A DNA stretch of 64,000 nt from Anaerocolumna chitinilytica (GTDB lineage: Bacteria; Bacillota; Clostridia; Lachnospirales; Lachnospiraceae): the NCBI RefSeq assembly GCF_014218355.1, contig NZ_AP023368.1:1120001-1184000 (forward strand), read 5' to 3'. The notes below the pieces were generated by a model. That model was not told the DNA's origin. It saw only the letters and a program-made list of their open reading frames with translations, and searched no databases. A program made the position numbers and the translations under genes. Positions 9,528 through 18,241 of this stretch are shown here, piece after piece. How positions within the stretch are numbered: the stretch's first letter is position 1; the number at the start of each line of letters is the position of its first letter.

Positions 9528-9685
9528 ATGATTTGGGCGTCGAAAGGCCTATTTCAATAATACAAACAGGCAATTTGCACAAAACAGAAAGAACGAATGC
9601 GCCTTGGAACCAGCGCATGAGTCTTTCTGTTTTGTGCAAATTGCCGTCCCATTTTGAAAAACAGACCTTTCGACGCTCAAATCAT
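9528..9685. repeat. Intergenic inverted repeat B (multi-stem palindrome)
   Basis: This 158-nt region between the GH67 and DUF3237 genes can fold almost completely. Its outer arms (about 9528-9547 and 9666-9685) match at all but one position. Within them, a 24-bp perfect inverted repeat containing GCAATTTGCACAAAACAG (from about 9570) faces its complement near 9622-9645, and a small GCGC stem forms the apex. The inner TTTGCACAAAA sequence also occurs in repeat A. No T-run follows, so a simple terminator role is unlikely. Confidence 0.8.
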
Positions 9686-9894
9686 ATCATAACAATATTG
9701 AAATAAACTCCTTCACTTTTTGGAACTGCCTTACAACGGAGCGGCGCCAGAAAGTCAAGGAGCTTTTTTATTTTAGACTTATTCTTAAAAAAGAATATCT
9801 CATAATTAAAAAAAGCTTTCGTGGAAAAATGGTATAATAAAAAAGAATGAAATTCATAAAAGGAGATAGGTTGAAAAAACAAAAAGCAGTTTTT

Positions 9895-9948
9895 TCAACT
9901 ACGTATTCAGGAATATCAAATCGAAGATTTGATATTCACAAAAGGAGA
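9895..9948 (+). repeat. Dispersed intergenic repeat, copy 1
   Basis: The tract TCAACTACGTATTCAGGAAT continues into a perfect palindrome, GAATATCAAATC / GATTTGATATTC (9911-9937), and ends in the AAAGGAG ribosome-binding site of the DUF3237 gene. A clearly related tract lies at 61611-61662 upstream of clpC, sharing TCAACTACGT, GGAATAT, AGATTT and ATATTCAC in the same order. This suggests a genome-dispersed element that also supplies translation signals. Confidence 0.6.
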
Positions 9949-9952
9949 GCAA

Positions 9953-10372
9953 ATGGTACAATTAGAAGCAGAAGAAATCCTGCATATACAAGTGGAATGC
10001 AGTGAACCTTTACCTGTAAAGGATGGATTGGACGGATACTTAAGGGTAATTCCCATAACAGGAGGAACCGTAAGCGGAAAAATAACGGGAGAAGTCATAA
10101 GCGGAGGTGCAGACTGGAATACGGAAAAAGCAGGGCAATGCAGCCATGCCTTTGCAAAGTATCTGCTGCGTACCGATGACGGCGAGTATATCGCTATAGA
10201 GAATGAAGGTATTATAGCCCACGGCAGTGATAGCTTTATCAAAACCTCCCCCAGATTTACAGCCGATAAAAACGGCAAATATGCTTGGTTAAACCAGGGC
10301 GTTTATGCAGGAAGCCTGCAGCCGGGAGAAGGAAAGATATCCGTGGTGATAAGAATTTACAGGCTTTTGTAA
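9953..10372 (+). CDS. DUF3237 family protein
   Basis: This is a small soluble protein of about 139 residues with no signal peptide. It matches the DUF3237 pattern: a PITGGTVSGKITGEVISGGADW block near residues 33-54, then LLRTDDGEYIAIENEGI. The molecular function of this beta-barrel-like family is not established. ATG 9953 is chosen because AAAGGAGAG lies directly upstream; a longer frame from TTG 9929 would contain that site. It sits between the GH67 gene and the YesM sensor gene, separated from the former by about 470 bases of structured non-coding DNA. A role in xylan metabolism is possible only by context. Confidence 0.8.
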   Translation: MVQLEAEEILHIQVECSEPLPVKDGLDGYLRVIPITGGTVSGKITGEVISGGADWNTEKAGQCSHAFAKYLLRTDDGEYIAIENEGIIAHGSDSFIKTSPRFTADKNGKYAWLNQGVYAGSLQPGEGKISVVIRIYRLL

Positions 10373-10417
10373 AGTGGCGCATGCCAGCAGCGAGTTGGAA
10401 AGGATGAGGTAGTTCCT

Positions 10418-12136
10418 ATGAAAAAAAAGTCTTTTATTAAAAAAATAATATCCTATATGATAATACTTATGGTCCTCCTCCTGCTGACCTTGCTGGTATT
10501 CAGTGTATCTACCTATAATACACTAAATGGTGAAATCAAACAGTCTTCAGAGAATTTTTTGAAGGTATATGGAAATGAACTGGAAAACAGGGCGGGAAAG
10601 ATGGACGGACTGCTAAGGAATTTGATGACTCAGCGTACCAATCTGGCTATCTTAAAGAGTGACAGTGAGGCAGACCGGGTCTATGCAGCCCTGAAATTAC
10701 GTTCCTTTATGGATGAGGCCCAGTCCAATGATGGCAGTGCAGACCTGATTACGATAGCGGATAGCAAATATGATATCTATCTCGATTCTTTTAGTCTGAA
10801 CATTCTTTATCAGGAAAGAATGCAGATTCGGGAGTTCGTCGAGGAAACTGCCAGGGACAATAAAGACCATAAAGCGCTGTGGGAATTTGGTGAATTTGCG
10901 GGGACCACTTATCTTTATAAGATATATTTGTATGATTCCAGGGTAATCGGAGTGTTTTTGCGCGTTAGCCAATTTCTGCATTCCATCCCTGCGGGAGACT
11001 ATGGAAACAGAGGTTTTGTACTTGCGGATGCAGACGGAAAGGTAAAAGGTGTATTCGGAAGTGACATCATCAGAGCAAAGACCGAAAGTATGGCAGATTC
11101 TATTCCTTTAACCCGGGTGTTCCGGGTTAAATACGGACTGCTTCAAAACCAGGCACTGTTATATTGCTTTGTAAGCAAGAACAGCGTCATTCGTCAGACC
11201 CAGTTAAGCATGATAATCGCTATGGTAATTATACTGGCAACACTGGCCTTTGCTGTGTTTTATATTCTATACACCAGAAAAGAGCTGATTTATCCTATGA
11301 ACCGGATGGTGAAGGGAATAGAAAGGATAAGGGAAGGTGATTATGAGCACAGAATAGAAGGAGAATACCGGTATGAGGAGTTCAGCCTGTTAAAAGATTC
11401 CTTTAACCAGCTGATGGATGAAATTATCGGTCTTAAAATACAATTTTATGAAAAACGGATTGAGCTGCAGGAGACAGAATTAAAATGCATACGCCTGCAG
11501 ATCAAACCCCATTTCTTCTTAAATGCCATGACTACCATCTCCAGTTTAAGCAGCCAGGGAAAAGCAAAGCAAATTAAGGAGTATATTGAGGCATTGTCCA
11601 AAAACATAAGATATATGTTTAAATCCGGCTTTCACACCGTAACCTTAAAGGAAGAAGTCCAGCACGTGCAGAATTATTTTGAAATGCAGGAGATGAAATA
11701 TCCGGGGTGTGTCTTTTATTATACTGATATACCGAAGGAATTGGAAGAATGGAAGATTCCTCAGATGGTAATCCACACTATTATTGAAAATGAGTATAAA
11801 TACGCTATCAGTTTAGATGCTACCCTGTCTATTCTTATAAAAGGCAGTAAGGTGATAAAAGAGGAGGAGGAGTTTCTTCTTCTGGAGATAGAAGATGACG
11901 GAAAAGGGTATCCTGATTATGTATTGCAATATATGGGAAGAGAAGGGAAGAAGCCCGATGAGGATGGAGGAAGAGTGGGGCTTTGGAGCATTAAACGGAT
12001 GATGGAGCTGATGTATGACAGAGAGGGACTTTTTATTCTGGAGAATATCAAGCCCCATGGCTGTCTGAATAAAATATACGTACCGAAAAATCCGGTGAAT
12101 GAGCTGGATACGGAGACCATACAAAACCGTCTCTGA
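10418..12136 (+). CDS. Sensor histidine kinase, YesM type
   Basis: This membrane sensor of 572 residues pairs with the AraC-type regulator downstream. An N-terminal membrane helix (about residues 10-35) and a second one near 262-288 flank an extracytoplasmic sensor region. A HAMP-like linker follows, then the His_kinase domain with phospho-acceptor His365 in IKPHFFLNAM and a short C-terminal ATPase domain (IENEYKY, EIEDDGKGYPDY, GVGLWSIKRMM-like GLWSIKRMM). YesM kinases in Firmicutes characteristically regulate adjacent sugar ABC importers and polysaccharide enzymes. This one lies immediately before such an importer, so detection of extracellular xylan breakdown products is likely by context. 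Confidence 0.92.
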   Translation: MKKKSFIKKIISYMIILMVLLLLTLLVFSVSTYNTLNGEIKQSSENFLKVYGNELENRAGKMDGLLRNLMTQRTNLAILKSDSEADRVYAALKLRSFMDEAQSNDGSADLITIADSKYDIYLDSFSLNILYQERMQIREFVEETARDNKDHKALWEFGEFAGTTYLYKIYLYDSRVIGVFLRVSQFLHSIPAGDYGNRGFVLADADGKVKGVFGSDIIRAKTESMADSIPLTRVFRVKYGLLQNQALLYCFVSKNSVIRQTQLSMIIAMVIILATLAFAVFYILYTRKELIYPMNRMVKGIERIREGDYEHRIEGEYRYEEFSLLKDSFNQLMDEIIGLKIQFYEKRIELQETELKCIRLQIKPHFFLNAMTTISSLSSQGKAKQIKEYIEALSKNIRYMFKSGFHTVTLKEEVQHVQNYFEMQEMKYPGCVFYYTDIPKELEEWKIPQMVIHTIIENEYKYAISLDATLSILIKGSKVIKEEEEFLLLEIEDDGKGYPDYVLQYMGREGKKPDEDGGRVGLWSIKRMMELMYDREGLFILENIKPHGCLNKIYVPKNPVNELDTETIQNRL

Positions 12137-12168
12137 AAAAGAGATGATATAGGAAGGCAGATGCAAAG

Positions 12169-13782
12169 TTGAAGGTATTAATAGTAGATGATGATATAGC
12201 AACAGTAGAGGTAATACGGGATACGGTAAAATGGGACATGCTGGGAGTGGACAAGGTATTTACCGCCTATAATATAAGTAATGCAAAAATAATATTAAAG
12301 GAAGAGGAAGGAACGGACATCGTAATCAGCGATATAGAGATGCCTCAGGGAAATGGACTTGAGTTGCTTCGCTGGGTAAGAGAACAGGAGATTAACTGTG
12401 AATTCTTATTCCTTACCTGTCATGAGAATTTTGATTATGCTTCCAATGCCATAAGTTATAATGCGGCAGCCTATCTGACCAAGCCCTTTGACACGGATGT
12501 TATGGAATTTACCCTGAAGAAGCTTATCCTGAAGATAATCAAGAATCATGAAATAATGAAGAAAAGCCAGTATGGAGAGTGGCTTTCTAAAAATTCCAGG
12601 CTGCTGAAGCTGGATTTTTGGACCTCTGTTTTAAATGGCCCTTTGGCCGGAGACAGGCAAAGGATAGAGGAAGCTATAAAGAATCGAAAGCTCTCCGTTA
12701 GTCCGGATGAAAAATATTATCTTATAGTGACAAAACTGACCAACTATGAGCAGGAAAAGGAGAAATACGGAGAAGGTCTCTTTGAATTTGTACTCCAGGG
12801 CTTACACTCTGAAATATTAAACAATCAGGTTCAAAACGAAAGCGTAATCAAATATATTGACGGCAGTAATTACTTTCTACTTACGGTGTGCACACAGCAG
12901 GAGAAAGAAAGGGCGGAGGAAAATTGCAGGCGGCTTGGACATACCCTTAGCAGACATTTTAAATCCACCATTACCTGTTGTATCAGCAAATTATATCCCT
13001 TGGAAGAACTGGGGAGTTCAAGGATGAAAATAATACAGCTGGTAAAGCAGAATATCGCCTTTTACGGACAGGTATTTACGGAAGAGGAGGCTATTGAAAA
13101 CACGGCGGAGAACAGTCAGATAATGGACTTGGATAAAATTACAAAGCTGCTTGCCGACAGGGATAAAAATAAGATCCTGAATTACCATAAGACTTTATAC
13201 GAGGAAATAGCGGGGAATAAAAAGCTCAATGAGCATGTACTTTATCTGGTGAAGCAGGAAATGCTGCAGGTTGTCTATGCCCATCTCCTAAAGAGGGGAA
13301 TCCATGCCACAAGATTATTTCATGATGAAATTTCTATCGGTCTGTCCGAGAAAGCCTCCCAGTCCACAATGGATATGATGCGCTGGATTAACTACCTTTT
13401 GGAGAGAACCTTTCAGTATGAAGAGGAAGTACAGAAATCCCACACTATTATAGAAAAGATTAATGAATATATTCACAGTCATTACAAAGAAGAAATCGGA
13501 AGGAATGAAATAGCAGCAGTATTTTTTCTGGCGCCGGAGTATCTGGCTAAACTGTATAAGCGAAAGACCGGTGTCTATCTGAATGATTATATCAACGAAT
13601 ACCGGATTGAACAGGCAAAACTGCTGCTGCGTAAGGATGATACCAGAATCAGTGATATAGCGGAGGCGGTTGGATTTGATAATTTTTCTTATTTTTCTAC
13701 CTTGTTTAAGAAATTGACCGGGCAGACACCGGTGGAATACCGAAAGCTGGAAAAGAGTACGAAAAGGTCTCAAAATCAATAA
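12169..13782 (+). CDS. Response regulator with AraC-type DNA-binding domain, YesN type
   Basis: This is a cytoplasmic transcription activator of 537 residues. The receiver domain covers about residues 1-120, with acidic residues Asp7-Asp9 and phospho-acceptor Asp55 in ISDIEMP, and the conserved Lys in LTKPFD. A long middle region (about 130-420) of unknown fold follows, typical of YesN proteins. The C-terminal double helix-turn-helix occupies about 435-530, including YLAKLYKRKTG and ISDIAEAVGFDNFSYF. The TTG start follows AGGAAGG. It lies 32 bases after the sensor gene. It probably activates the importer genes that follow and perhaps the whole locus. Confidence 0.93.
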   Translation: MKVLIVDDDIATVEVIRDTVKWDMLGVDKVFTAYNISNAKIILKEEEGTDIVISDIEMPQGNGLELLRWVREQEINCEFLFLTCHENFDYASNAISYNAAAYLTKPFDTDVMEFTLKKLILKIIKNHEIMKKSQYGEWLSKNSRLLKLDFWTSVLNGPLAGDRQRIEEAIKNRKLSVSPDEKYYLIVTKLTNYEQEKEKYGEGLFEFVLQGLHSEILNNQVQNESVIKYIDGSNYFLLTVCTQQEKERAEENCRRLGHTLSRHFKSTITCCISKLYPLEELGSSRMKIIQLVKQNIAFYGQVFTEEEAIENTAENSQIMDLDKITKLLADRDKNKILNYHKTLYEEIAGNKKLNEHVLYLVKQEMLQVVYAHLLKRGIHATRLFHDEISIGLSEKASQSTMDMMRWINYLLERTFQYEEEVQKSHTIIEKINEYIHSHYKEEIGRNEIAAVFFLAPEYLAKLYKRKTGVYLNDYINEYRIEQAKLLLRKDDTRISDIAEAVGFDNFSYFSTLFKKLTGQTPVEYRKLEKSTKRSQNQ

Positions 13783-13858
13783 AGGTTGGCTTGTTTTTGC
13801 AAGAAAAAACAGACGTGGACTGCTATACTTGGAGTATCAAAAAAGGGAGGTATTTACT

Positions 13859-15388
13859 ATGAAAGTAGTAAAAAAGTTTATTTCAGCAGTATTGGTGTTT
13901 GCATTAGTACTTGGGCTGACAGCCTGCGGCAGTTCATCCGATGGGAACTCGTCCGGCAAAGACAGCAAAGGAGATACAAGTAAGACTTATCCTAAAATTG
14001 TTTATGCTTATGTATCCTTTAACAACATTCCGGAGGATACTTCGGAGGTAGAAGAAGCAATCAATAAGATTACCAGAGAGAAGATAGGGGCTGAGGTGAA
14101 ACTGATGCCGTTATCCATATCCGAGTACAGCCAGCAGGTAAGCCTTGCCTTACAGGGAGGAGACCAGATTGACGTATTCCATTCCCTGGGAGACTTTAAC
14201 CAAAGTGTTGCAAGTAACCAGGCTTATGATTTGACGGGTATCCTTGACAGCAGTGCCCCTGAAACAAAAAAACTGATTGGGGATACCTGGCTGAAGGCTA
14301 CCAGCAAAGATAACAAGATATATGGTATACCGGCTTATAAACCTATCGCATTGCAGCCTATGTTCATTTACCGCAGTGATATTGCACAGGAACTGGGAAT
14401 TGATATGACGAAGGTGTCAAGCATTTATGATTTGAGTGAAGTATTCAAAACAGTAAAAGACAAAAATCCCGATATGGTACCCTTAATTCCTGTAAACACA
14501 GGAGATTCCGGTATGACTCGCTGTGTATCCCAGGTGGATTATTTAACGGATAATTATTTATCACCCAAAGGGGTACTCATGAACGGTGATAAAACAGTAA
14601 TCGACTATTATTCCTCGGATGAATTTAAGAAACTCTGCGGTCTTACAAGAGACTGGTTCAACAACGGATATATCTTAAAGGATGCGGCAACTACTACCAG
14701 TACTTCCACAGAATTGATGTCCGCCGGCAATGCTTTCGGTTATATTGCATCGTATAGCTATCCGACAAAAGATACGGCTGTTTCCCTGGAATCCCAGGTA
14801 GGAAAGAAGTTAGGAGCAGTAGCCATTGGAGAACCCTATCTTGACACCACCGCTATCAATGCCATAACCTGGATGGTCTCCTCTACCAGCAAGCACCCGG
14901 AAGAGGCATTAAAATTCCTTAATCTGACCTTTACAGACCCGGATATTGTCAATCTAATTATTTATGGTGTGGAAGGAACTGATTATGTAAAGAATGAAGA
15001 TGGCTCTGTCAGCTATCCGGAGGGAAAGGATGCTTCCACTGTACCTTATACCGCCCAGCTTAGCTGCGGTATCGTAGGAAATCAATTTATTCAGTATTAT
15101 ATGAAAGGAGTAGACCCGGAATCTCTTAAATGGGAAATGGAGCAGAATCAGAAAGCTCAGACCTCTCCTGCCATGGGCTTTACCTTCGATTCTGCTAATG
15201 TAAAGGTGGAATATACCTCTGTTGTTAATGTTATCAACCAGTATCTTCCGGCTCTCTCCTGCGGCAGTGTTGACCCGGCAACAGAACTGCCAAAATTCAC
15301 TGAAAGACTGAAAGAAGCAGGGCTTGATAAGATTATAAAAGAAAAACAAAAACAGCTGGACGCATGGTTTGCAACTGCTGAAAAATAA
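13859..15388 (+). CDS. Extracellular solute-binding lipoprotein of sugar ABC transporter
   Basis: This is the substrate-binding lipoprotein of the second importer, about 509 residues. A positively charged N-terminus, a hydrophobic stretch and the lipobox LGLTAC place the lipidated cysteine at residue 23. A Ser/Gly/Asp-rich spacer follows. The long ExtSBP/LipO-like architecture, with NAITWMVSSTSKHPEEALKFLNL near residue 350, fits oligosaccharide-binding proteins that work with LplB/LplC permeases. ATG 13859 is chosen because AGGGAGG lies eight bases upstream; an upstream TTG frame would enclose this site. It is the first gene of a three-gene transporter unit directly behind the YesM/YesN pair. 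Confidence 0.93.
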   Translation: MKVVKKFISAVLVFALVLGLTACGSSSDGNSSGKDSKGDTSKTYPKIVYAYVSFNNIPEDTSEVEEAINKITREKIGAEVKLMPLSISEYSQQVSLALQGGDQIDVFHSLGDFNQSVASNQAYDLTGILDSSAPETKKLIGDTWLKATSKDNKIYGIPAYKPIALQPMFIYRSDIAQELGIDMTKVSSIYDLSEVFKTVKDKNPDMVPLIPVNTGDSGMTRCVSQVDYLTDNYLSPKGVLMNGDKTVIDYYSSDEFKKLCGLTRDWFNNGYILKDAATTTSTSTELMSAGNAFGYIASYSYPTKDTAVSLESQVGKKLGAVAIGEPYLDTTAINAITWMVSSTSKHPEEALKFLNLTFTDPDIVNLIIYGVEGTDYVKNEDGSVSYPEGKDASTVPYTAQLSCGIVGNQFIQYYMKGVDPESLKWEMEQNQKAQTSPAMGFTFDSANVKVEYTSVVNVINQYLPALSCGSVDPATELPKFTERLKEAGLDKIIKEKQKQLDAWFATAEK

Positions 15389-15402
15389 GGAGTGTAGAAA
15401 AT

Positions 15403-16332
15403 ATGAACGCAAAGAAAAGTAAGGCAAAGAGAGGATATGCAAAATCCGCGCCTCTGCTGTTAATAGCCCTTCCAGGCATAGTGTATCTGCTTATAAATAA
15501 CTACATCCCCATGTTTGGTATTTTCCTTGCGTTTAAGCAGTTTGACTATGTAAAAGGAGTTTTTGGAAGTGATTGGGTAGGTTTTGATAATTTTAAATTC
15601 CTTTTTCATACCAGGGATGCACTGATTATGACCCGGAATACCCTGCTGTATAATCTGGCATTTATCCTTATCGGTACGGTAATGGCAATTTTTGTTGCGA
15701 TTTTACTATATGAACTGGGGGTAAAGGCAAGAGTAAAGCTGTTTCAGTCCGCCCTTCTTCTTCCCAATCTGATGTCCTGGGTAATTATTGCCTTTATCGG
15801 ATTTTCTTTCTTAAACTCCGACAGCGGCTTTATCAACAATACGATTATCCCATTATTGGGAGGGAAAGAGATTGCCTGGTACTCGGAAGGAAAGTATTGG
15901 CCTTTTATTCTTGTATTTGTTTACCTATGGAAGTATACAGGCTATGCTTCTATCATATATATGGCAAGCATTGCCGGTATCGACAAAGGTATTTTTGAGG
16001 CGGCGAAGCTGGACGGAGCGGGAAAACTGAAACAAATCCTCTATATCACGGTTCCTATGCTAAAGCCGACGGTAATTATTATGACGCTGATGTCGGTTGG
16101 AAGGATATTCTATTCCGATTTTGGATTATTCTATCAGATGCCTATGAATTCAGGTGCTTTGTATGATGTTACCCAGACCATTGATACTTATGTATACAGA
16201 GGGCTGATGAAGCTGAATGACATCGGTATGTCGGCTGCGGCAGGGCTATTCCAGTCTACGGTAGGATTCCTTTTAGTAATCACCGCCAATGGGATAGTTC
16301 GTAAGACAGATGAAGAAAATGCATTATTTTAG
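15403..16332 (+). CDS. Sugar ABC transporter permease, LplB type
   Basis: This is an integral membrane subunit of the second importer, 309 residues, full length. It starts 14 bases after the binding-protein gene behind a GGAGTG site. About six hydrophobic segments are visible, beginning near residue 12, and the EAA loop reads IFEAAKLDGAG around residue 200. The YGGASIIYMASIAG-like context (YASIIYMASIAG) and the C-terminal NGIVRKTDEENALF are typical of LplB proteins. It would form the heteromeric channel with the LplC-type protein downstream. No ATPase gene is present in the cluster. Confidence 0.94.
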   Translation: MNAKKSKAKRGYAKSAPLLLIALPGIVYLLINNYIPMFGIFLAFKQFDYVKGVFGSDWVGFDNFKFLFHTRDALIMTRNTLLYNLAFILIGTVMAIFVAILLYELGVKARVKLFQSALLLPNLMSWVIIAFIGFSFLNSDSGFINNTIIPLLGGKEIAWYSEGKYWPFILVFVYLWKYTGYASIIYMASIAGIDKGIFEAAKLDGAGKLKQILYITVPMLKPTVIIMTLMSVGRIFYSDFGLFYQMPMNSGALYDVTQTIDTYVYRGLMKLNDIGMSAAAGLFQSTVGFLLVITANGIVRKTDEENALF

Positions 16333-16344
16333 GAGGAGGCTGTC

Positions 16345-17244
16345 ATGAAAAATAAAAAAATAACCAGTGAAAAAAAATTCGAGATAGTTTCAACAATTGT
16401 ACTGACAGTCCTTACATTGATTGCATTACTGCCGATTGCTCTTATTGTGATTGCCTCCTTTACCGACGAACAGGCACTTTTGACTAATGGGTATTCTTAT
16501 CTTCCCAAGAAACTGAGTCTGGATGCTTATTACTATATGGTACAAAAGGGGGTTATGATATCCAGAGCCTACGGGATATCGGGTATTGTAACCATAGGCG
16601 GGACGGTACTCAGTGTTATTATTACTGCCATGATAGCCTATCCTATGTCCAGGAAGAACTTTAAGTACCGGAACCATTTGGCTTTCTTTGTATTCTTTAC
16701 CATGCTATTTAACGGCGGAATTGTTTCCTCCTATATGCTCTGGTCCAGATTCTTTCACATTAAGAATACGGTATGGGCGCTGATGCTTCCTAATTATCTG
16801 GTTACAGCTTTTAATATCTTTCTGGTAAGAAATTATTATGCCAACAGTGTGCCGGATTCTCTTATTGAATCTGCTCAGATAGATGGTGCCAGGGAATTGA
16901 CCATATTTCGTAAGATTATGTTTCCCCTTGCCGTTCCGACGGTAGCTACCATAAGCCTTTTTACAGGCTTGTTATATTGGAATGACTGGATAAACGGCTT
17001 GTATTACATAACGAATCCGAAGATGTATGGTATTCAAAACCTGCTAATCCGTATAATGGATAACATCCAGTTCTTAAAGTCCGGTTCGGCCTCCAATCTA
17101 TTGGGGACCGCCTCGGTGGACCTGCCGGGAACAGCGGTTCGTATGGCTATGGCGGTTATCGGAATACTGCCGATTGTAATAATCTATCCTTTTGTACAGA
17201 AATATTTTATAAAAGGTGTGGTGGTAGGTGCCGTTAAGGGTTAA
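16345..17244 (+). CDS. Carbohydrate ABC transporter permease, LplC/YtcP type
   Basis: This is the second membrane subunit of the importer, 299 residues, starting 12 bases after its partner with a GGAGGAGG site. Membrane segments start near residue 15. The EAA loop is SAQIDGAREL near residue 177, where Ser replaces the first Ala-type neighbour of some relatives. The protein ends GVVVGAVKG as in the LplC permease at the start of the window, so the two importers in this locus are paralogous systems of the same class. The gene is followed by inverted repeat C, which separates it from the esterase gene. Confidence 0.94.
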   Translation: MKNKKITSEKKFEIVSTIVLTVLTLIALLPIALIVIASFTDEQALLTNGYSYLPKKLSLDAYYYMVQKGVMISRAYGISGIVTIGGTVLSVIITAMIAYPMSRKNFKYRNHLAFFVFFTMLFNGGIVSSYMLWSRFFHIKNTVWALMLPNYLVTAFNIFLVRNYYANSVPDSLIESAQIDGARELTIFRKIMFPLAVPTVATISLFTGLLYWNDWINGLYYITNPKMYGIQNLLIRIMDNIQFLKSGSASNLLGTASVDLPGTAVRMAMAVIGILPIVIIYPFVQKYFIKGVVVGAVKG

Positions 17245-17257
17245 TATAGAGATGGGA

Positions 17258-17364
17258 GGCTGTTGCAAAGGTAAGCCTTGGGCTGACTTGTCTTATTCAA
17301 GGCTTGTCCGGCAGCCGTAAGTTTGCGGGCTGATATAGGCACAGAGTTTTATTATGCAACAGCC
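17258..17364. repeat. Intergenic inverted repeat C
   Basis: The outer arms GGCTGTTGCA (17258-17267) and TGCAACAGCC (17355-17364) are perfect complements. Inside them AAGCCTT and AAGGCTT form another stem, and GGCTG/CAGCC pairs are possible. It fills most of the gap between the permease and the esterase genes and ends about 10 bases before the esterase ribosome-binding site. It could modulate expression or be a structured repeat. It shows no obvious terminator T-run. Confidence 0.7.
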
Positions 17365-17390
17365 GCTGCTATATTGAAGGAGGAGAGATT

Positions 17391-18197
17391 ATGTCACTTG
17401 CGGAAATTACATTTATGTCCGGTTGTTTAAAGAGAATGGTAACTTTTAAGGCACTAATACCAAATGAAAGGGGCTTTCTGCCCGGTGAAGAAAGAAGCTT
17501 TTCAACGGAAAAGCATAGGACACTTTATCTTTTGCATGGCTATTCCGGTGATTGCAGTGATTATCTGATGAATACCAATATTTCTTTTCTTTCTGCTGTC
17601 AATAATCTGGCAGTGATATTCCCAAGCGGAGAGAATTCTTTTTATCTGGAGGATGCGGATAAAGGAGAAGATTACAGCAGATTCATAGGAGAAGAGCTTA
17701 TCAACTATACCAGAAGCCTGTTCCACCTCTCTGATAGCAAAGAGGATACCTACATTGGAGGATATTCCATGGGAGGTTATGGAGCTATGATCAACGGTCT
17801 TCGGTACGCGGATACCTTTTCACGGATTATCAGCCTGTCCGGTGCCTATATAGAATTAGGCATAGCCGATGAAATCAAATTTCTTCCTGATGGTATCTCC
17901 GATGAAAAATATCAGAACAGAATCTTCGGAGCTCCGGATAAACTAAGAAAATCTGATAAGGACCCAAGATACTGTATTGAAGCATTGGAAGAAAAGAAAA
18001 AAGAAATGCCGGAGATTTATCTGGTGTGCGGAGAACAGGACTTCCTGATAGAACCAAACCGTAAACTACATCAATTTCTGGCTGAGAAAGAAATTCCCCA
18101 TTACTATGAAGAAGGGGAAGGAGTTCACAACTGGGCTTACTGGAATAAACACCTGGAGGCTTCCGTTGCGTGGCTCTTGGACCAAAAAGGCATTTAA
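17391..18197 (+). CDS. Alpha/beta-hydrolase esterase (probable acetyl esterase)
   Basis: This cytoplasmic serine esterase has 268 residues and no signal peptide. It fits the esterase D / tributyrin-esterase-like group. The nucleophile elbow is GGYSMGGYG with Ser126, and the acid is probably Asp217 in CGEQDFLI. The histidine is His246 in GVHNWAYW. The oxyanion region is LLHGYSGD near residue 44. A strong GGAGGAGAG site precedes the ATG. Its place at the end of the second importer cluster suggests deacetylation or deacylation of xylan-derived oligosaccharides, perhaps complementing the SGNH esterase. Feruloyl-esterase-like specificity is an alternative that cannot be resolved here. Confidence 0.88.
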   Translation: MSLAEITFMSGCLKRMVTFKALIPNERGFLPGEERSFSTEKHRTLYLLHGYSGDCSDYLMNTNISFLSAVNNLAVIFPSGENSFYLEDADKGEDYSRFIGEELINYTRSLFHLSDSKEDTYIGGYSMGGYGAMINGLRYADTFSRIISLSGAYIELGIADEIKFLPDGISDEKYQNRIFGAPDKLRKSDKDPRYCIEALEEKKKEMPEIYLVCGEQDFLIEPNRKLHQFLAEKEIPHYYEEGEGVHNWAYWNKHLEASVAWLLDQKGI

Positions 18198-18241
18198 AGG
18201 AACATTAGAATAAAAAATGATAAATAAGCGAGGTTAAGTTC

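Noticed and set aside
9810..9838. Promoter upstream of the DUF3237 gene based on TATAAT at 9833-9838
   Set aside because: The -10 hexamer is good, but no acceptable -35 element is found at 16-18 bases, so it is not listed as a feature.
14954..15442. Minus-strand reading frame of 162 codons opposite the binding-protein gene
   Set aside because: It overlaps two conserved genes of the importer on the plus strand and shows no family resemblance.
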